Shown piece by piece: positions 42,900 to 51,607 of a DNA stretch of 64,000 bases (positions are counted from its first letter, which is position 1; each line of letters opens with the position of its first letter). The translations under genes were made by a program, and so were the position numbers. Source of the DNA: Anaerolineae bacterium (GTDB lineage Bacteria > Chloroflexota > Anaerolineae > Anaerolineales > Villigracilaceae). The DNA lies in the NCBI GenBank assembly GCA_021324435.1, contig JAJPIZ010000017.1, positions 33,924 to 97,923 on the forward strand, in the 5' to 3' direction. The notes under the pieces were generated by a model. That model saw only the letters and a list, made by a program, of their open reading frames with translations. It did not search any database and was not told the DNA's origin.

Positions 42900-44030
42900 A
42901 TGGCAACCCTCGATCCTGACCGACAGAAACAAGCCAAACTATATGCCCGCATCAAACGCCGACTTTGGCTGGCTGACACGGCCTTCAGCCTGATCTACGC
43001 TTTGGCGTGGCTCTTCTTCGGCTGGACGATTTCCCTGCGCAACTGGCTTAGTGCTCACTGGTCACTGAATGACTGGTTGCTTGTTCCCGTTTTTGTATTG
43101 ATCTTTGGCGGAATTTATGTTGTTCTCGACCTCCCATTGGGCTATTACAGCGGCTTTGTCCTGCCGCATCGCTTTGGACAATCCACGCAATCGTTGAAGG
43201 ATTGGATCATAGATCAATTGAAAGGGATGCTGGTTGGTCTGCCCATTGGCTTGATTCTGCTTGAGTTGTTGTATCTTGCTCTGCGCGTGGTGGGCGACCT
43301 GTGGTGGCTATGGGCCGCGGGCGGATTGTTGGTCTTCAATGTTCTGCTTTCCAATCTCGCGCCGATCCTGATCATGCCGCTTTTCAATAAATTCGTCCCG
43401 CTCGGCGATGAACATAAAGATTTAGCAGATCGCTTGATGAGACTGGCCGAGCGCGCCAGGACGAAAGTCCGCGGTGTGTACAAGTTCGACATGTCACGCC
43501 GCACCAAGTCCGCCAACGCGGCGTTGACCGGTATCGGCAACACGCGCCGCATTGTGTTGGGCGATACGCTCATCAATGAATTCACGCCCGATGAAATCGA
43601 GGCCGTGTTGGCCCACGAGTTGGGACATCAAGTCCATCGCGACATTCCATTTTTGATCACGTTTGGGACCGCCATGACACTGATAGGTTTTTATCTTGCG
43701 TCCCTGGCCATGCGCTGGGCGGTGGCGACCTTTGGCTTCACCGCTGTGAGCGATGCCGCGGCGTTCCCCGCGTTGGCTTTGATTCTGGGCGCGTATGGGC
43801 TTCTCATGTCTCCGCTTGAGAACGCGGTCATTCGATGGCGCGAGCGCATGGCCGATCAATACGCGCTGGACGCGACTGGAAAGAATGAGGCCTTTGCCTC
43901 CGGCTTTGTACGCCTGGCGAATCAGAATCTCGGAGAAGTGGACCCGGAGAAATGGGTGGTCTTCCTTTTCTATGATCATCCTCCGCTGGGTGAACGCATC
44001 GAGATGGCGAAGAATTGGAAGCCGCGATAG
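42900..44030 (+). CDS. M48-family (Ste24/HtpX-like) membrane metalloprotease
   Basis: 376 residues. The zinc motif HELGH is in AVLAHELGHQVHRD and the third ligand is the glutamate in ERMADQYALD. About six hydrophobic segments surround it, with the pattern of CAAX prenyl protease 1 relatives (DMSRRTKSANAALTGIG). It cleaves membrane or envelope proteins. A short segment SAHWSLNDW near residue 50 is coded by family D repeat DNA (43049-43082). A bidirectional terminator follows. Confidence 0.9.
   Translation: MATLDPDRQKQAKLYARIKRRLWLADTAFSLIYALAWLFFGWTISLRNWLSAHWSLNDWLLVPVFVLIFGGIYVVLDLPLGYYSGFVLPHRFGQSTQSLKDWIIDQLKGMLVGLPIGLILLELLYLALRVVGDLWWLWAAGGLLVFNVLLSNLAPILIMPLFNKFVPLGDEHKDLADRLMRLAERARTKVRGVYKFDMSRRTKSANAALTGIGNTRRIVLGDTLINEFTPDEIEAVLAHELGHQVHRDIPFLITFGTAMTLIGFYLASLAMRWAVATFGFTAVSDAAAFPALALILGAYGLLMSPLENAVIRWRERMADQYALDATGKNEAFASGFVRLANQNLGEVDPEKWVVFLFYDHPPLGERIEMAKNWKPR
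43049..43082. repeat. Family D repeat inside the M48 protease gene
   Basis: GTGCTCACTGGTCACTGAAT plus GACTGGTTGC, in frame, between the first and second membrane helices. Confidence 0.55.
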
Positions 44031-44085
44031 ATACCCATTCTCAGATTGCACTGATTCGAGAAAGCCGTGGATAGAACCGGTAAAT

Positions 44086-44121
44086 CACGAGCGACCCGTT
44101 GTTGGGTCGCTCGTGTTATTT
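44086..44121. terminator. Bidirectional terminator between convergent genes
   Basis: Perfect 12-bp stem CACGAGCGACCC / GGGTCGCTCGTG with a 6-base loop; T-rich tail TTATTT on the plus side. It separates the M48 gene from the minus-strand small membrane protein. Confidence 0.85.
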
Positions 44122-44409
44122 CCATACGTTTTTGTGGAGCAGGATCGGTAACAAGATAATGATAACGATGATGACGCCCATCAGCATGATCCCGTCTGTG
44201 GAACCGACTTTGGAAACGGGTTCGGCGGCGGGAGTGGGGGTCACAGCCTGATGGAGCGAGGCCGCTTCGAGGTCCGAATTGAAGCGGGTGGGCGAATCTG
44301 AATGAATGCGCGCGCCGGGTGTCGCGGCGGCTGCGCCGACCCATGCGATCGCGATGCCTGTCCCAACAATCAGAATAAGATATAAAACCAACAACTGCTT
44401 TTTATTCAT
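44116..44409 (-). CDS. Small two-helix membrane protein, unknown
   Basis: 97 residues. A hydrophobic helix at residues 6-27, a Pro/Thr/Ala-rich middle (TPTPAAEPVSK), and a second helix at 72-91 ending in KNVWK. No family recognised. It is divergent to the alternative complex III operon and could be an accessory, but nothing in the sequence proves it. Confidence 0.6.
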   Translation of the reverse strand: MNKKQLLVLYLILIVGTGIAIAWVGAAAATPGARIHSDSPTRFNSDLEAASLHQAVTPTPAAEPVSKVGSTDGIMLMGVIIVIIILLPILLHKNVWK

Positions 44410-44493
44410 TGGCTCAAAAGTATATCATGTCCGTAATTCGGAGAAACTCCTCCATTTATCATCTGATATGTGTATTTTTTGAGACTTTTGCAG

Positions 44494-44499
44494 TATAAT
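44494..44499 (+). promoter_or_regulatory. -10 box (TATAAT), promoter of the alternative complex III operon
   Basis: Perfect TATAAT preceded by an AT-rich tract; no convincing -35. It gives a leader of about 80 bases before actA. Confidence 0.5.
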
Positions 44500-44583
44500 G
44501 CCGCCGTTATTTACTCAGAGGGTTCCCTGGTTTCGTGGTTGCAATTTTAGTGTTCGTTGAACAAATCATTCTCAGGAGCATCC

Positions 44584-45198
44584 ATGATCAAAAAGTTTTT
44601 CGATGCGCTGAATCAGCCGCTTGGACGGGTTGGATTGCTCATCGCGGCGCTGGTGGTTCTGAGCGGCGCGGTGTGGGGCATTGCTCAAGCGCAGAAACCG
44701 CCCGAACAGCCGATTCAGTTCCCGCACAAATTGCATGTGGGACTCGGCATCCAATGTTTGTATTGTCATCCCGGTGCGTTGCGCGGACCTTCGCCCGGCC
44801 TGCCGACCGAATCAAAATGCTGGGGCTGTCATCAGCAATTGCAACGCTTCGCAGACCCCACTACGCCATGGCCGACGGAATTGCAGAAACTGCGTGATTA
44901 TGTTCAGCAGGGGAAACCGATTCAATGGATTCCCGTCGCACAAGTTCCGGATTTTGTGCATTTTGTTCATCGTCCGCACATTGCCGCAGGCCTGAACTGC
45001 GAGACATGTCACGGCGATGTGAGCAAGATGACCGTGTACGAAAATCCGCAGGTGATAAACATGGGGTGGTGTTTGAATTGTCACCGCGCCAAGACCGAAG
45101 ATAATTCCCAGAACAATCCGACGAACGATCCGGCTGTCTCTGCGATGCTGGCAGAGAAGCGCACCAAGCTCACGGATTGCAGTACTTGTCATTATTAA
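44584..45198 (+). CDS. actA: Alternative complex III subunit ActA, pentaheme cytochrome c
   Basis: 204 residues from ATG 44584 with CAGGAG upstream. One N-terminal membrane helix (residues ~10-32). Five CxxCH heme sites are readable: CLYCH, CWGCH, CETCH, CLNCH and CSTCH, the last almost at the C-terminus. This matches ActA, which takes electrons from the iron-sulfur subunit. It heads a seven-gene run that makes a quinol-oxidising complex on the outer face of the membrane. Confidence 0.9.
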   Translation: MIKKFFDALNQPLGRVGLLIAALVVLSGAVWGIAQAQKPPEQPIQFPHKLHVGLGIQCLYCHPGALRGPSPGLPTESKCWGCHQQLQRFADPTTPWPTELQKLRDYVQQGKPIQWIPVAQVPDFVHFVHRPHIAAGLNCETCHGDVSKMTVYENPQVINMGWCLNCHRAKTEDNSQNNPTNDPAVSAMLAEKRTKLTDCSTCHY

Positions 45199-45217
45199 AC
45201 CGGCGAAAGGAAACGAT

Positions 45218-47419
45218 ATGACCGATAAGATTTCCCGGCGTGATTTTCTAAAACTGGCCGGAGTGGGCGCGGCGACCACGGCGGTGCTGACCGGCTGTGG
45301 TCCTGCTTCGCGTTATGTGACGCGCGAGCCGTACGTGAAGATGCCCGAATACACCTACAATGGCCTCAGCACTTATTACGCCACCACCTGCCGCGAATGC
45401 TCGGCGGGATGCGGCCTCATTGTCCGCACGTTTCAGGGACGCGCCATCAAGGTGGAAGGCAACCAAAATAACCCCGTCAATCTTGGTAAGACTTGCGCGC
45501 GCGGGCAGATCAGCCTGCATGGTTTGTACAATCCCGACCGCGTGCAAAACCCCGGTAAGCATGTGCGCGGCGAAAATGTTTTTTCATCCGACAAAGGTGC
45601 CGGCTTTCAGGAACTTACCTGGCTGGATGTGACCAACATCGTCGCCGACGCGTTGACCAAGAATCAGCCCGATGAGGTTGCTTTCCTCGTCGGCATGGCT
45701 CCCGATCATCTCTTCGACCTCGTAACGGATCTGACCCAAACTATCGGCGCGCCCGCCCCGGTCCGTTTTGGCGCGTTGGGCATGTTCGAGGCGCGCACGA
45801 CCTTGATGAAGGCCGCGCAGGAGCTGTTCGGTCAGTCGGGCCTCCCGTTCTTTGATATCGGTAATGCCGACCTGGTCATTTCCTTCGGCGCAAATTTTCT
45901 CGAAACCTGGCTTTCACCGGTCGCGCAAACGCGCGGCTATTCTCAATTGCGAAAAGGAAAAAATGGAAGGCGCGGTTACTTTGTGCAATTGGAACCGCGT
46001 ATGTCGCAGACGGGCGCCAAAGCGGATGAATGGGTTCCGCTCGCGGCGGGGAGCGAGGCGCCGGTCGCGCTGGCGATTGGCCGACTCCTGGCTGAAGCCC
46101 GCGGCATTTCCCTGCCGCCCGCGTTTGCTAATGCAGACGTCAACGCGGCGCTCTCCGCGGCGGGTGTCAACCCAGAGAGTATTCAACATCTTGTTGATTT
46201 GATCACGGCGAGCGAGCGACCGGTTTTTATTCCGGGCGGCGCGGCGCTTGCACAAAACAACGGTCTGCAAACTGCCGAGGCGGTGCTGGCTCTGAATGCT
46301 TTTGTTGGAAATCTTGGACAGAGCGGCGGCGTGTTCCTTTCTGCGATTGCACCGCTGGCAGATGAATATCATCGTCCGGCCAGCGCCAAAGAGATGGCTG
46401 ATTTTGTCGGCAAACTCAAATCGGGCCGCGTGAAGACTTTATTCATTCACGGAGTCAACCCGGTGTTTGAATTGCCCAAGTCGCTTGGCTTTGCCGATGC
46501 GCTTGCCAATGTGCCGCAGGTGATTTCATTCGCGACGTTCCCGGATGAAACCGCGGTGCAGGCCGATTATGTGTTCCCCGATCATCACTCCCTTGAATCA
46601 TGGGGTTATCAAAAAGTTGCGACAGGTGCGAGTTCATCCGTGCTTTCGGGTTCGCAACCGGTGATCGTCCCGTTCTTCAACACAAAATCCACCGTGGATG
46701 TTTTGTTGGCCGCGGCGCAACAAGCGGGCGGCTCTCTTGCCGCGGCGCTGCCGTTCAAAGATGAAGTGGAATTCCTGCAAAGCAAGCTGGTCAATCTGAT
46801 CAATGAAAGCGATGGCTTCTTCAGCGCGCCGGAGATCAACACGTTTACCGCTTACTTCCAACAACATGGCGGCTGGTGGAAGACCACCGATGACCGCGTC
46901 GCTCCGTCGAGCGCGGATGTTTTGAATCGCAGTTTGAACGCTGCAGCCGCGAGGCTCGATGGAGATGGTGAATTCTTCTTTGTTCCGTTCGTTTCTCCGA
47001 TTCTCGGCGAAGCAGGCGCAAACAAACCGTGGTTGCAGGAAGTTCCCGATCCCACCACGACCGTGATGTGGAACACATGGGTCGAGATCAACCCGGATAC
47101 TGCCGCGAAACTCGGCGTGGACAACGGCGATGTGGTGAAGGTCACGTCTGCTTACGGCGAGGTGGAAGCCTCCGTGTACAAATACCCGGCCATTCGTCCA
47201 GATACGATCGCCATGCCGTTTGGTCAAGGTCACACTGCGTATGGTCAATTCGCGCAGGGACGCGGCGTGAATCCCGCGGATCTGTTTGGCGCTTCCATGA
47301 ACGAGGCCGGTGACCTGGCTTTTGCGGGCTTGAGAGTCCGCGTAGAAAAGACGGGCAAGACCAAGCCTTTGGCGCGCATGGAAAGCGCCCTGGGCGTGTA
47401 CGGATTTGACGCGAAATAG
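45218..47419 (+). CDS. Alternative complex III subunit ActB1, molybdopterin-oxidoreductase-like
   Basis: 733 residues. A twin-arginine signal SRRDFLK is followed by a lipobox-like LTGC. The N-terminal [4Fe-4S] site of the molybdopterin family is present: CRECSAGCG and CARGQ. The large domains follow (HGVNPVFELPKS, VFPDHHSLESWG, C-terminal NGDVVKVTSAYGEVEA). In characterised complexes this part carries no molybdenum cofactor. In Rhodothermus ActB is one long chain; here the iron-sulfur half is a separate gene. Confidence 0.88.
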   Translation: MTDKISRRDFLKLAGVGAATTAVLTGCGPASRYVTREPYVKMPEYTYNGLSTYYATTCRECSAGCGLIVRTFQGRAIKVEGNQNNPVNLGKTCARGQISLHGLYNPDRVQNPGKHVRGENVFSSDKGAGFQELTWLDVTNIVADALTKNQPDEVAFLVGMAPDHLFDLVTDLTQTIGAPAPVRFGALGMFEARTTLMKAAQELFGQSGLPFFDIGNADLVISFGANFLETWLSPVAQTRGYSQLRKGKNGRRGYFVQLEPRMSQTGAKADEWVPLAAGSEAPVALAIGRLLAEARGISLPPAFANADVNAALSAAGVNPESIQHLVDLITASERPVFIPGGAALAQNNGLQTAEAVLALNAFVGNLGQSGGVFLSAIAPLADEYHRPASAKEMADFVGKLKSGRVKTLFIHGVNPVFELPKSLGFADALANVPQVISFATFPDETAVQADYVFPDHHSLESWGYQKVATGASSSVLSGSQPVIVPFFNTKSTVDVLLAAAQQAGGSLAAALPFKDEVEFLQSKLVNLINESDGFFSAPEINTFTAYFQQHGGWWKTTDDRVAPSSADVLNRSLNAAAARLDGDGEFFFVPFVSPILGEAGANKPWLQEVPDPTTTVMWNTWVEINPDTAAKLGVDNGDVVKVTSAYGEVEASVYKYPAIRPDTIAMPFGQGHTAYGQFAQGRGVNPADLFGASMNEAGDLAFAGLRVRVEKTGKTKPLARMESALGVYGFDAK

Positions 47420-47431
47420 GAGAGAGACTCA

Positions 47432-48211
47432 ATGTCCACTGATTTGAGTGTACCTGTGTTTACCAACCAATCTGAGGAAGAGCTGGGCGGCAAATGGGGC
47501 ATGGTCATTGATCAGGACTTGTGCACGGGCTGTCAGGCTTGTGTGGCCGCCTGTTCGATGGAAAATAACATCCCGTTTGTGGGCGAGACAGACGCGGCCT
47601 ATGGCCGTTCCATCCAGTGGATTCGCATCGAGCGCTTCTGGCAGGGATCATTCCCCGAAGTGAAGATGACGCCGTATCAGCCGATGATGTGTCAGCAGTG
47701 TCACAATGCGCCGTGCGAACCGGTCTGCCCGGTGTTTGCTTCGGTGCACAGCGCATCCGAAGATATTAACTTGCAGGTCTATAACCGTTGTGTGGGTACG
47801 CGTTATTGCGCCAACAACTGTCCGTATCAAGTGCGTGTGTTCAACTGGCGCGATTACGCGGATGCAAGAGTCCGACCCGAATTGGTGACACTTCAAAATC
47901 AACTAAACCCGGATGTGACCGTCCGCCGCCGCGGTGTGATGGAGAAATGCACGTTCTGCATTCAACGCATTCGCCATACGGAGGATGTCGCTAAATCTGA
48001 AGGACGCGAGATTCGTGACGGGGAAGTGGTGCCGGCTTGCGCGCAGGCTTGCCCGGCAGATGCGATCATCTTTGGACGCATTGATGATCCAAACAGCCGC
48101 GTGAGTCAGGCGGGATTGGCGTCGCGTGGTTATCACCAACTGGAAGAACTAAACCTGTTGCCGCGCGTGACTTACCTGAAGGGAGAATCCAACAATGGCA
48201 GTAACGGCTAA
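47432..48211 (+). CDS. Alternative complex III subunit ActB2, iron-sulfur protein
   Basis: 259 residues with four cysteine clusters: CTGCQACVAAC, CQQCHNAPCEPVCP, CVGTRYCANNCP, and CTFC ... CAQACP. In the third, a threonine replaces the second cysteine (CVGT), which fits the [3Fe-4S] cluster known for this complex. It transfers electrons from quinol to the heme subunits. The gene overlaps actC by 17 bases. Confidence 0.9.
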   Translation: MSTDLSVPVFTNQSEEELGGKWGMVIDQDLCTGCQACVAACSMENNIPFVGETDAAYGRSIQWIRIERFWQGSFPEVKMTPYQPMMCQQCHNAPCEPVCPVFASVHSASEDINLQVYNRCVGTRYCANNCPYQVRVFNWRDYADARVRPELVTLQNQLNPDVTVRRRGVMEKCTFCIQRIRHTEDVAKSEGREIRDGEVVPACAQACPADAIIFGRIDDPNSRVSQAGLASRGYHQLEELNLLPRVTYLKGESNNGSNG

Positions 48212-49631
48212 ATCATTACCGCAGGCGCGTCCGCACGCCAAAGGGCATGAAGACCCGCGCGAACAGCTGATGTTCGATCCCAAGCCGCGCGGCGAAATGA
48301 ATGCCATGGTGCTCGAGTCCATGCACACGGCCACGTGGAAGTTCTGGACTTTGGCCGGCGTTCTGACAGTTCTTGTGTTGACTTGCTTTGTGTACGCATG
48401 GTATTACCTGATCGTTCAGGGCCTGGGTGTGGCCGGTGTGAACAGGCCGGTGTTCTGGGGCATCTTCCTGGTCAACACTGTGTTCTGGATCGGTATCAGC
48501 CATGCAGGAACGTTTATCTCAGCCATCTTACGCGTGTTGAAAGTGGAAGCCCGCCGTCCGTTCACGCGCGCCGCGGAATTGATGACCACCTTCGGTTTGG
48601 TGCAGGCCGGCGCCAGTATCTTCATGCACATGGGGCGTGTGTGGCTGGCTTATTGGCTGTTCCCATATCCCAATGAGCGCGGGCTGTGGCCGGATTTCCA
48701 CTCACCGTTGATGTGGGACTTCCTGGCGATCAACACGTATCTTCTGTGCAGTACGATGTATCTGTTCCTGCCGCTCATCCCGGACCTGGCGATGGTTCGC
48801 GATCAATCGAAAGGCCCGCTCAAAATCTTTTACCGCGTTCTCTCGCTCGGCTTCCGCGGCACAGAGAACGAATGGAAGAATCTGCAAACGGCGATGAACA
48901 TCTTTGCCTTTGCGATCATCCCGGTTATGTTCTCTGTGCACACCATCGTGTCCTGGGACTTTGCCATGGCAACCCGCCCCGGCTGGTCTTCAACCGTGTT
49001 CGGGCCGTATTTCGTGATTGGGGCGTTGCACTCCGGCATGGCGGCGGTGGCGATCGTGCTCTTCATGATCCGCTCGACGATGAAGAACATGAAGTATTTC
49101 CTGCGCCCTGAGCACTTCGACTTCCTCGGAAAATTGATGTTGATGGTCTCGATGGCGTGGGCGTATTTCTACTTCAACGATTATCTGGTTCCGTGGTATG
49201 GCGGCGACAAATGGGAAAAGCTCTTCGCCGAGTTCATCGAGAAAGGTCCGCTCTGGTACCTTTGGTACATCATGCTGATCTGTAATATTGCTGTGCCGTG
49301 GCTGACTCTGTGGAATAAGAATTGGCGGCGGACTCCATGGCTCCTGGCCATCATTGGTTTCTTTATCAATGTGGGTATGTGGCTCGAACGCTACGTGATC
49401 ATTCCCGAGGGCTTGACCATCAATCGTATGCCCTTTACGTGGCGCATCTACATCCCGGCGGTCGAAATCTACCTTACGATTGGCACGCTTTCACTCTTCT
49501 TCCTGCTATATTTGCTGGCTTCGCGGGTAATCCCCTTGATCCCGGTTTGGGAGGTGCAGGAAGGCCAGAAGGCTCACATGCTCCGCAAGGTCGGTAAGGC
49601 TGAAATTCCGACTCTGAGTGAAATGGAATGA
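48195..49631 (+). CDS. actC: Alternative complex III subunit ActC, NrfD-like quinol-binding membrane protein
   Basis: 478 residues with about ten hydrophobic helices. NrfD/PsrC marks include ISHAGTFISAILRV, HMGRVWLAYWLFP, and PHERGLWPDFHSPLMWDF-like PNERGLWPDFHSP. This subunit holds the quinol site at the outer side of the membrane. C-terminal cytoplasmic tail ~35 residues. Confidence 0.92.
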   Translation: MAVTAKSLPQARPHAKGHEDPREQLMFDPKPRGEMNAMVLESMHTATWKFWTLAGVLTVLVLTCFVYAWYYLIVQGLGVAGVNRPVFWGIFLVNTVFWIGISHAGTFISAILRVLKVEARRPFTRAAELMTTFGLVQAGASIFMHMGRVWLAYWLFPYPNERGLWPDFHSPLMWDFLAINTYLLCSTMYLFLPLIPDLAMVRDQSKGPLKIFYRVLSLGFRGTENEWKNLQTAMNIFAFAIIPVMFSVHTIVSWDFAMATRPGWSSTVFGPYFVIGALHSGMAAVAIVLFMIRSTMKNMKYFLRPEHFDFLGKLMLMVSMAWAYFYFNDYLVPWYGGDKWEKLFAEFIEKGPLWYLWYIMLICNIAVPWLTLWNKNWRRTPWLLAIIGFFINVGMWLERYVIIPEGLTINRMPFTWRIYIPAVEIYLTIGTLSLFFLLYLLASRVIPLIPVWEVQEGQKAHMLRKVGKAEIPTLSEME

Positions 49632-49648
49632 GGAGAAAGGAATTGAAC

Positions 49649-50173
49649 ATGTCTGATTCCACTGCGCTTCTGGCTGTGTTTGAAGATGTCGAACCTGCCA
49701 CCGACGCGATCGAGAAGTTGCATGAAATGGGTCTCGGTGATGAGCAGATCAATGTCATTTCCGGCATCCCCGTCAAAGGAAGCATTCTGGGGCGTCCGAG
49801 TGCGATCACGAATGTATCGCGGATTGGGATGGCTGGCGCGATCATGGGTTTCTTCTTCGGGTTGTTCCTGATCTACGGAACGCCGTATTTGTATCCTTTG
49901 CAGGTGGGCGGGCAACCGATCTTCCCAATTCCCATGGGCTGGATCGTGACCTTCGAGATGACCATGCTGGGGCTAATGGGTTTTTCCTTCCTCGGCATGT
50001 TCGTGGACAGCGGCTTTCCATCCTATACCCCAATGCAATACATTCCTGAGATCAGCCAGGGCAAGATCGCCCTGCTTTTCCATTGCCCGGACGATCAACA
50101 GAAAAAATTTGCAGACGCTTTGACCAAAATAGGTGCGGAATCGGTTGAACCTGCGGAGGCGCGTCATCTATGA
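49649..50173 (+). CDS. actD: Alternative complex III subunit ActD (DUF3341)
   Basis: 174 residues from ATG 49649 with AAAGGA 7 bases upstream; an in-frame ATG at 49628 overlaps the actC stop and is possible. Two transmembrane helices lie in the middle (GMAGAIMGFFFGLF and FEMTMLGLMGFSFLGMF), and the N-terminal VFEDVEPATDAIEKLHEMG is typical of DUF3341. Structural subunit. Overlaps actE by 4 bases. Confidence 0.88.
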   Translation: MSDSTALLAVFEDVEPATDAIEKLHEMGLGDEQINVISGIPVKGSILGRPSAITNVSRIGMAGAIMGFFFGLFLIYGTPYLYPLQVGGQPIFPIPMGWIVTFEMTMLGLMGFSFLGMFVDSGFPSYTPMQYIPEISQGKIALLFHCPDDQQKKFADALTKIGAESVEPAEARHL

Positions 50174-50688
50174 GCACGAGTTTGTCCGTCATTCTCAAAC
50201 GCTTTGCGATCATCTTCATCGTCGTCGCGATACTGTTCGGCGTTCTGGAGTTGTTCGCTTATGATGTGATCAAGATTCAATGGGTCAGTTTCATGGGCAT
50301 TCAACCCTCCCATCGGCAGATGAGAGACCCGCTGCCCGTCCCGGCCCAATCGATTCCAATCGAGGGCCCGGCCTTTATCCCCAATATCGGCGCGCCGGAT
50401 AACCCCGTTCCAGCCGACCAGACCTCGGTAGCGCGCGGTGCGGAACTGTTCCACATCAATTGCGCGATTTGTCATGGTGATGATGGAAAAGGTAACGGTC
50501 CGATCGCGGCGTTTATTGTCAACAAGCCTGCTGATTTGACGGGGTTTCTCGTCCAATCTTTGAGCGACCGCGCTATCTTTACCACGATTTCGAACGGCGT
50601 CCCTGGAAAGATGCCGGCTTTGAACGAAAATCTCCTGGTGCGCGAGCGATGGGATATTGTGAATTACATTCGCAGTTTGCAGAAATAG
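50170..50688 (+). CDS. actE: Alternative complex III subunit ActE, monoheme cytochrome c
   Basis: 172 residues. N-terminal membrane anchor (~10-30), heme site CAICHGDDGKG, and a probable axial methionine in GKMPAL. PxxRQMRDPLPVPA-like SHRQMRDPLPVPA near residue 50 is typical of the family. Likely accepts electrons from ActA. Confidence 0.88.
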   Translation: MSTSLSVILKRFAIIFIVVAILFGVLELFAYDVIKIQWVSFMGIQPSHRQMRDPLPVPAQSIPIEGPAFIPNIGAPDNPVPADQTSVARGAELFHINCAICHGDDGKGNGPIAAFIVNKPADLTGFLVQSLSDRAIFTTISNGVPGKMPALNENLLVRERWDIVNYIRSLQK

Positions 50689-50697
50689 GATAGCCGC

Positions 50698-51411
50698 ATG
50701 TACGATTCTCATAATGACAAAGATGATTTTCGCAAAATAATCTATGGCGTCATCGTCGGTTTTCTTCTGGTGGTGGTGGGGTTCATCTCATTCAACACCC
50801 TCGCCAGTTGCGGATACAGCCTCAACAATTGTCTCGGCGCGGCTCCGGAAGTGGACCGCACTCCGATTCCCACTCTGGTCCCCGGGACTCTGCCTGCTCC
50901 CGTTTCCGTTTATTTAAAGGTTTCACTTTCTACTGAGATTCCGGCTACTCCAGGCAGTGGAACGCTTTCCGCCTCGGGCGAGACAACGACTCCGTTCCCA
51001 ACAGAAATGGAAACGCATGTCGCTTCCGGTTCTATTGAGACCAACGATATTGCGCGGCCGTCCAATCCCGGCGGCCCCGGCCCCGCTGTTGACCTGACGG
51101 GCAACGCGGATAACGGCAAACAAATTTTTGTAGACAGATGCCAGGTTTGTCATGGAGTGGAGGGCAAAGGCGGGAATCCGAACCCCGGTTCGAACGACGG
51201 AACGATCCCTTCCCTCAATCCAGTTGACCCCTCGATGGTGAGCAAGGATTACAAAACCTTCGCTACCAACATTGATCTTTTTATCGAACACGGGTCAGTT
51301 CCCGGAGGTCTTTATCCCGTGTACACGATGCCTGCCTGGGGTGACAGCGGCACATTGAAGCCGCAGGAGATTGCAGATGTAATTGCTTACATCATCAGTT
51401 TGAACAAGTAA
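50698..51411 (+). CDS. Membrane-anchored cytochrome c, last gene of the ACIII operon
   Basis: 237 residues. A membrane helix (17-37), a Thr/Ser/Pro-rich linker of ~85 residues, then a class I cytochrome c domain with CQVCHGVEGKGG and axial methionine in YTMPAWGD. The flexible linker would let the heme domain shuttle to an oxidase or other acceptor. No ActF-type NrfD paralogue follows; a strong terminator does. Confidence 0.85.
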   Translation: MYDSHNDKDDFRKIIYGVIVGFLLVVVGFISFNTLASCGYSLNNCLGAAPEVDRTPIPTLVPGTLPAPVSVYLKVSLSTEIPATPGSGTLSASGETTTPFPTEMETHVASGSIETNDIARPSNPGGPGPAVDLTGNADNGKQIFVDRCQVCHGVEGKGGNPNPGSNDGTIPSLNPVDPSMVSKDYKTFATNIDLFIEHGSVPGGLYPVYTMPAWGDSGTLKPQEIADVIAYIISLNK

Positions 51412-51434
51412 ACACCAATGGGCACATAAAACGA

Positions 51435-51475
51435 AATGATCCCCGCAATCTTCAGCGGGGATCATTTTTATTTTG
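51435..51475 (+). terminator. Rho-independent terminator of the ACIII operon
   Basis: Perfect 12-bp stem AATGATCCCCGC / GCGGGGATCATT, 8-base loop, then TTTATTTT. Confidence 0.95.
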
Positions 51476-51607
51476 TATGTTCACAATGGCAGTCTATCAA
51501 TGGGGACTGAAGTAACAGTTAAAAAATTGTGTAGGTAGTGTATAGAGTTTCGTTGGCCCACGAATCCGGGGACACTTGTAGCGAAGGGCATGACCTATCT
51601 CAAAATT
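51476..51607. other. AT-rich spacer left of the insertion sequence
   Basis: No complete gene. Stop codons crowd all frames until ~51,539; two frames are open over the last ~66 bases up to the IS end. This may be the 5' remnant of the interrupted gene on the other side, but the frames cannot be joined with certainty. Confidence 0.4.
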
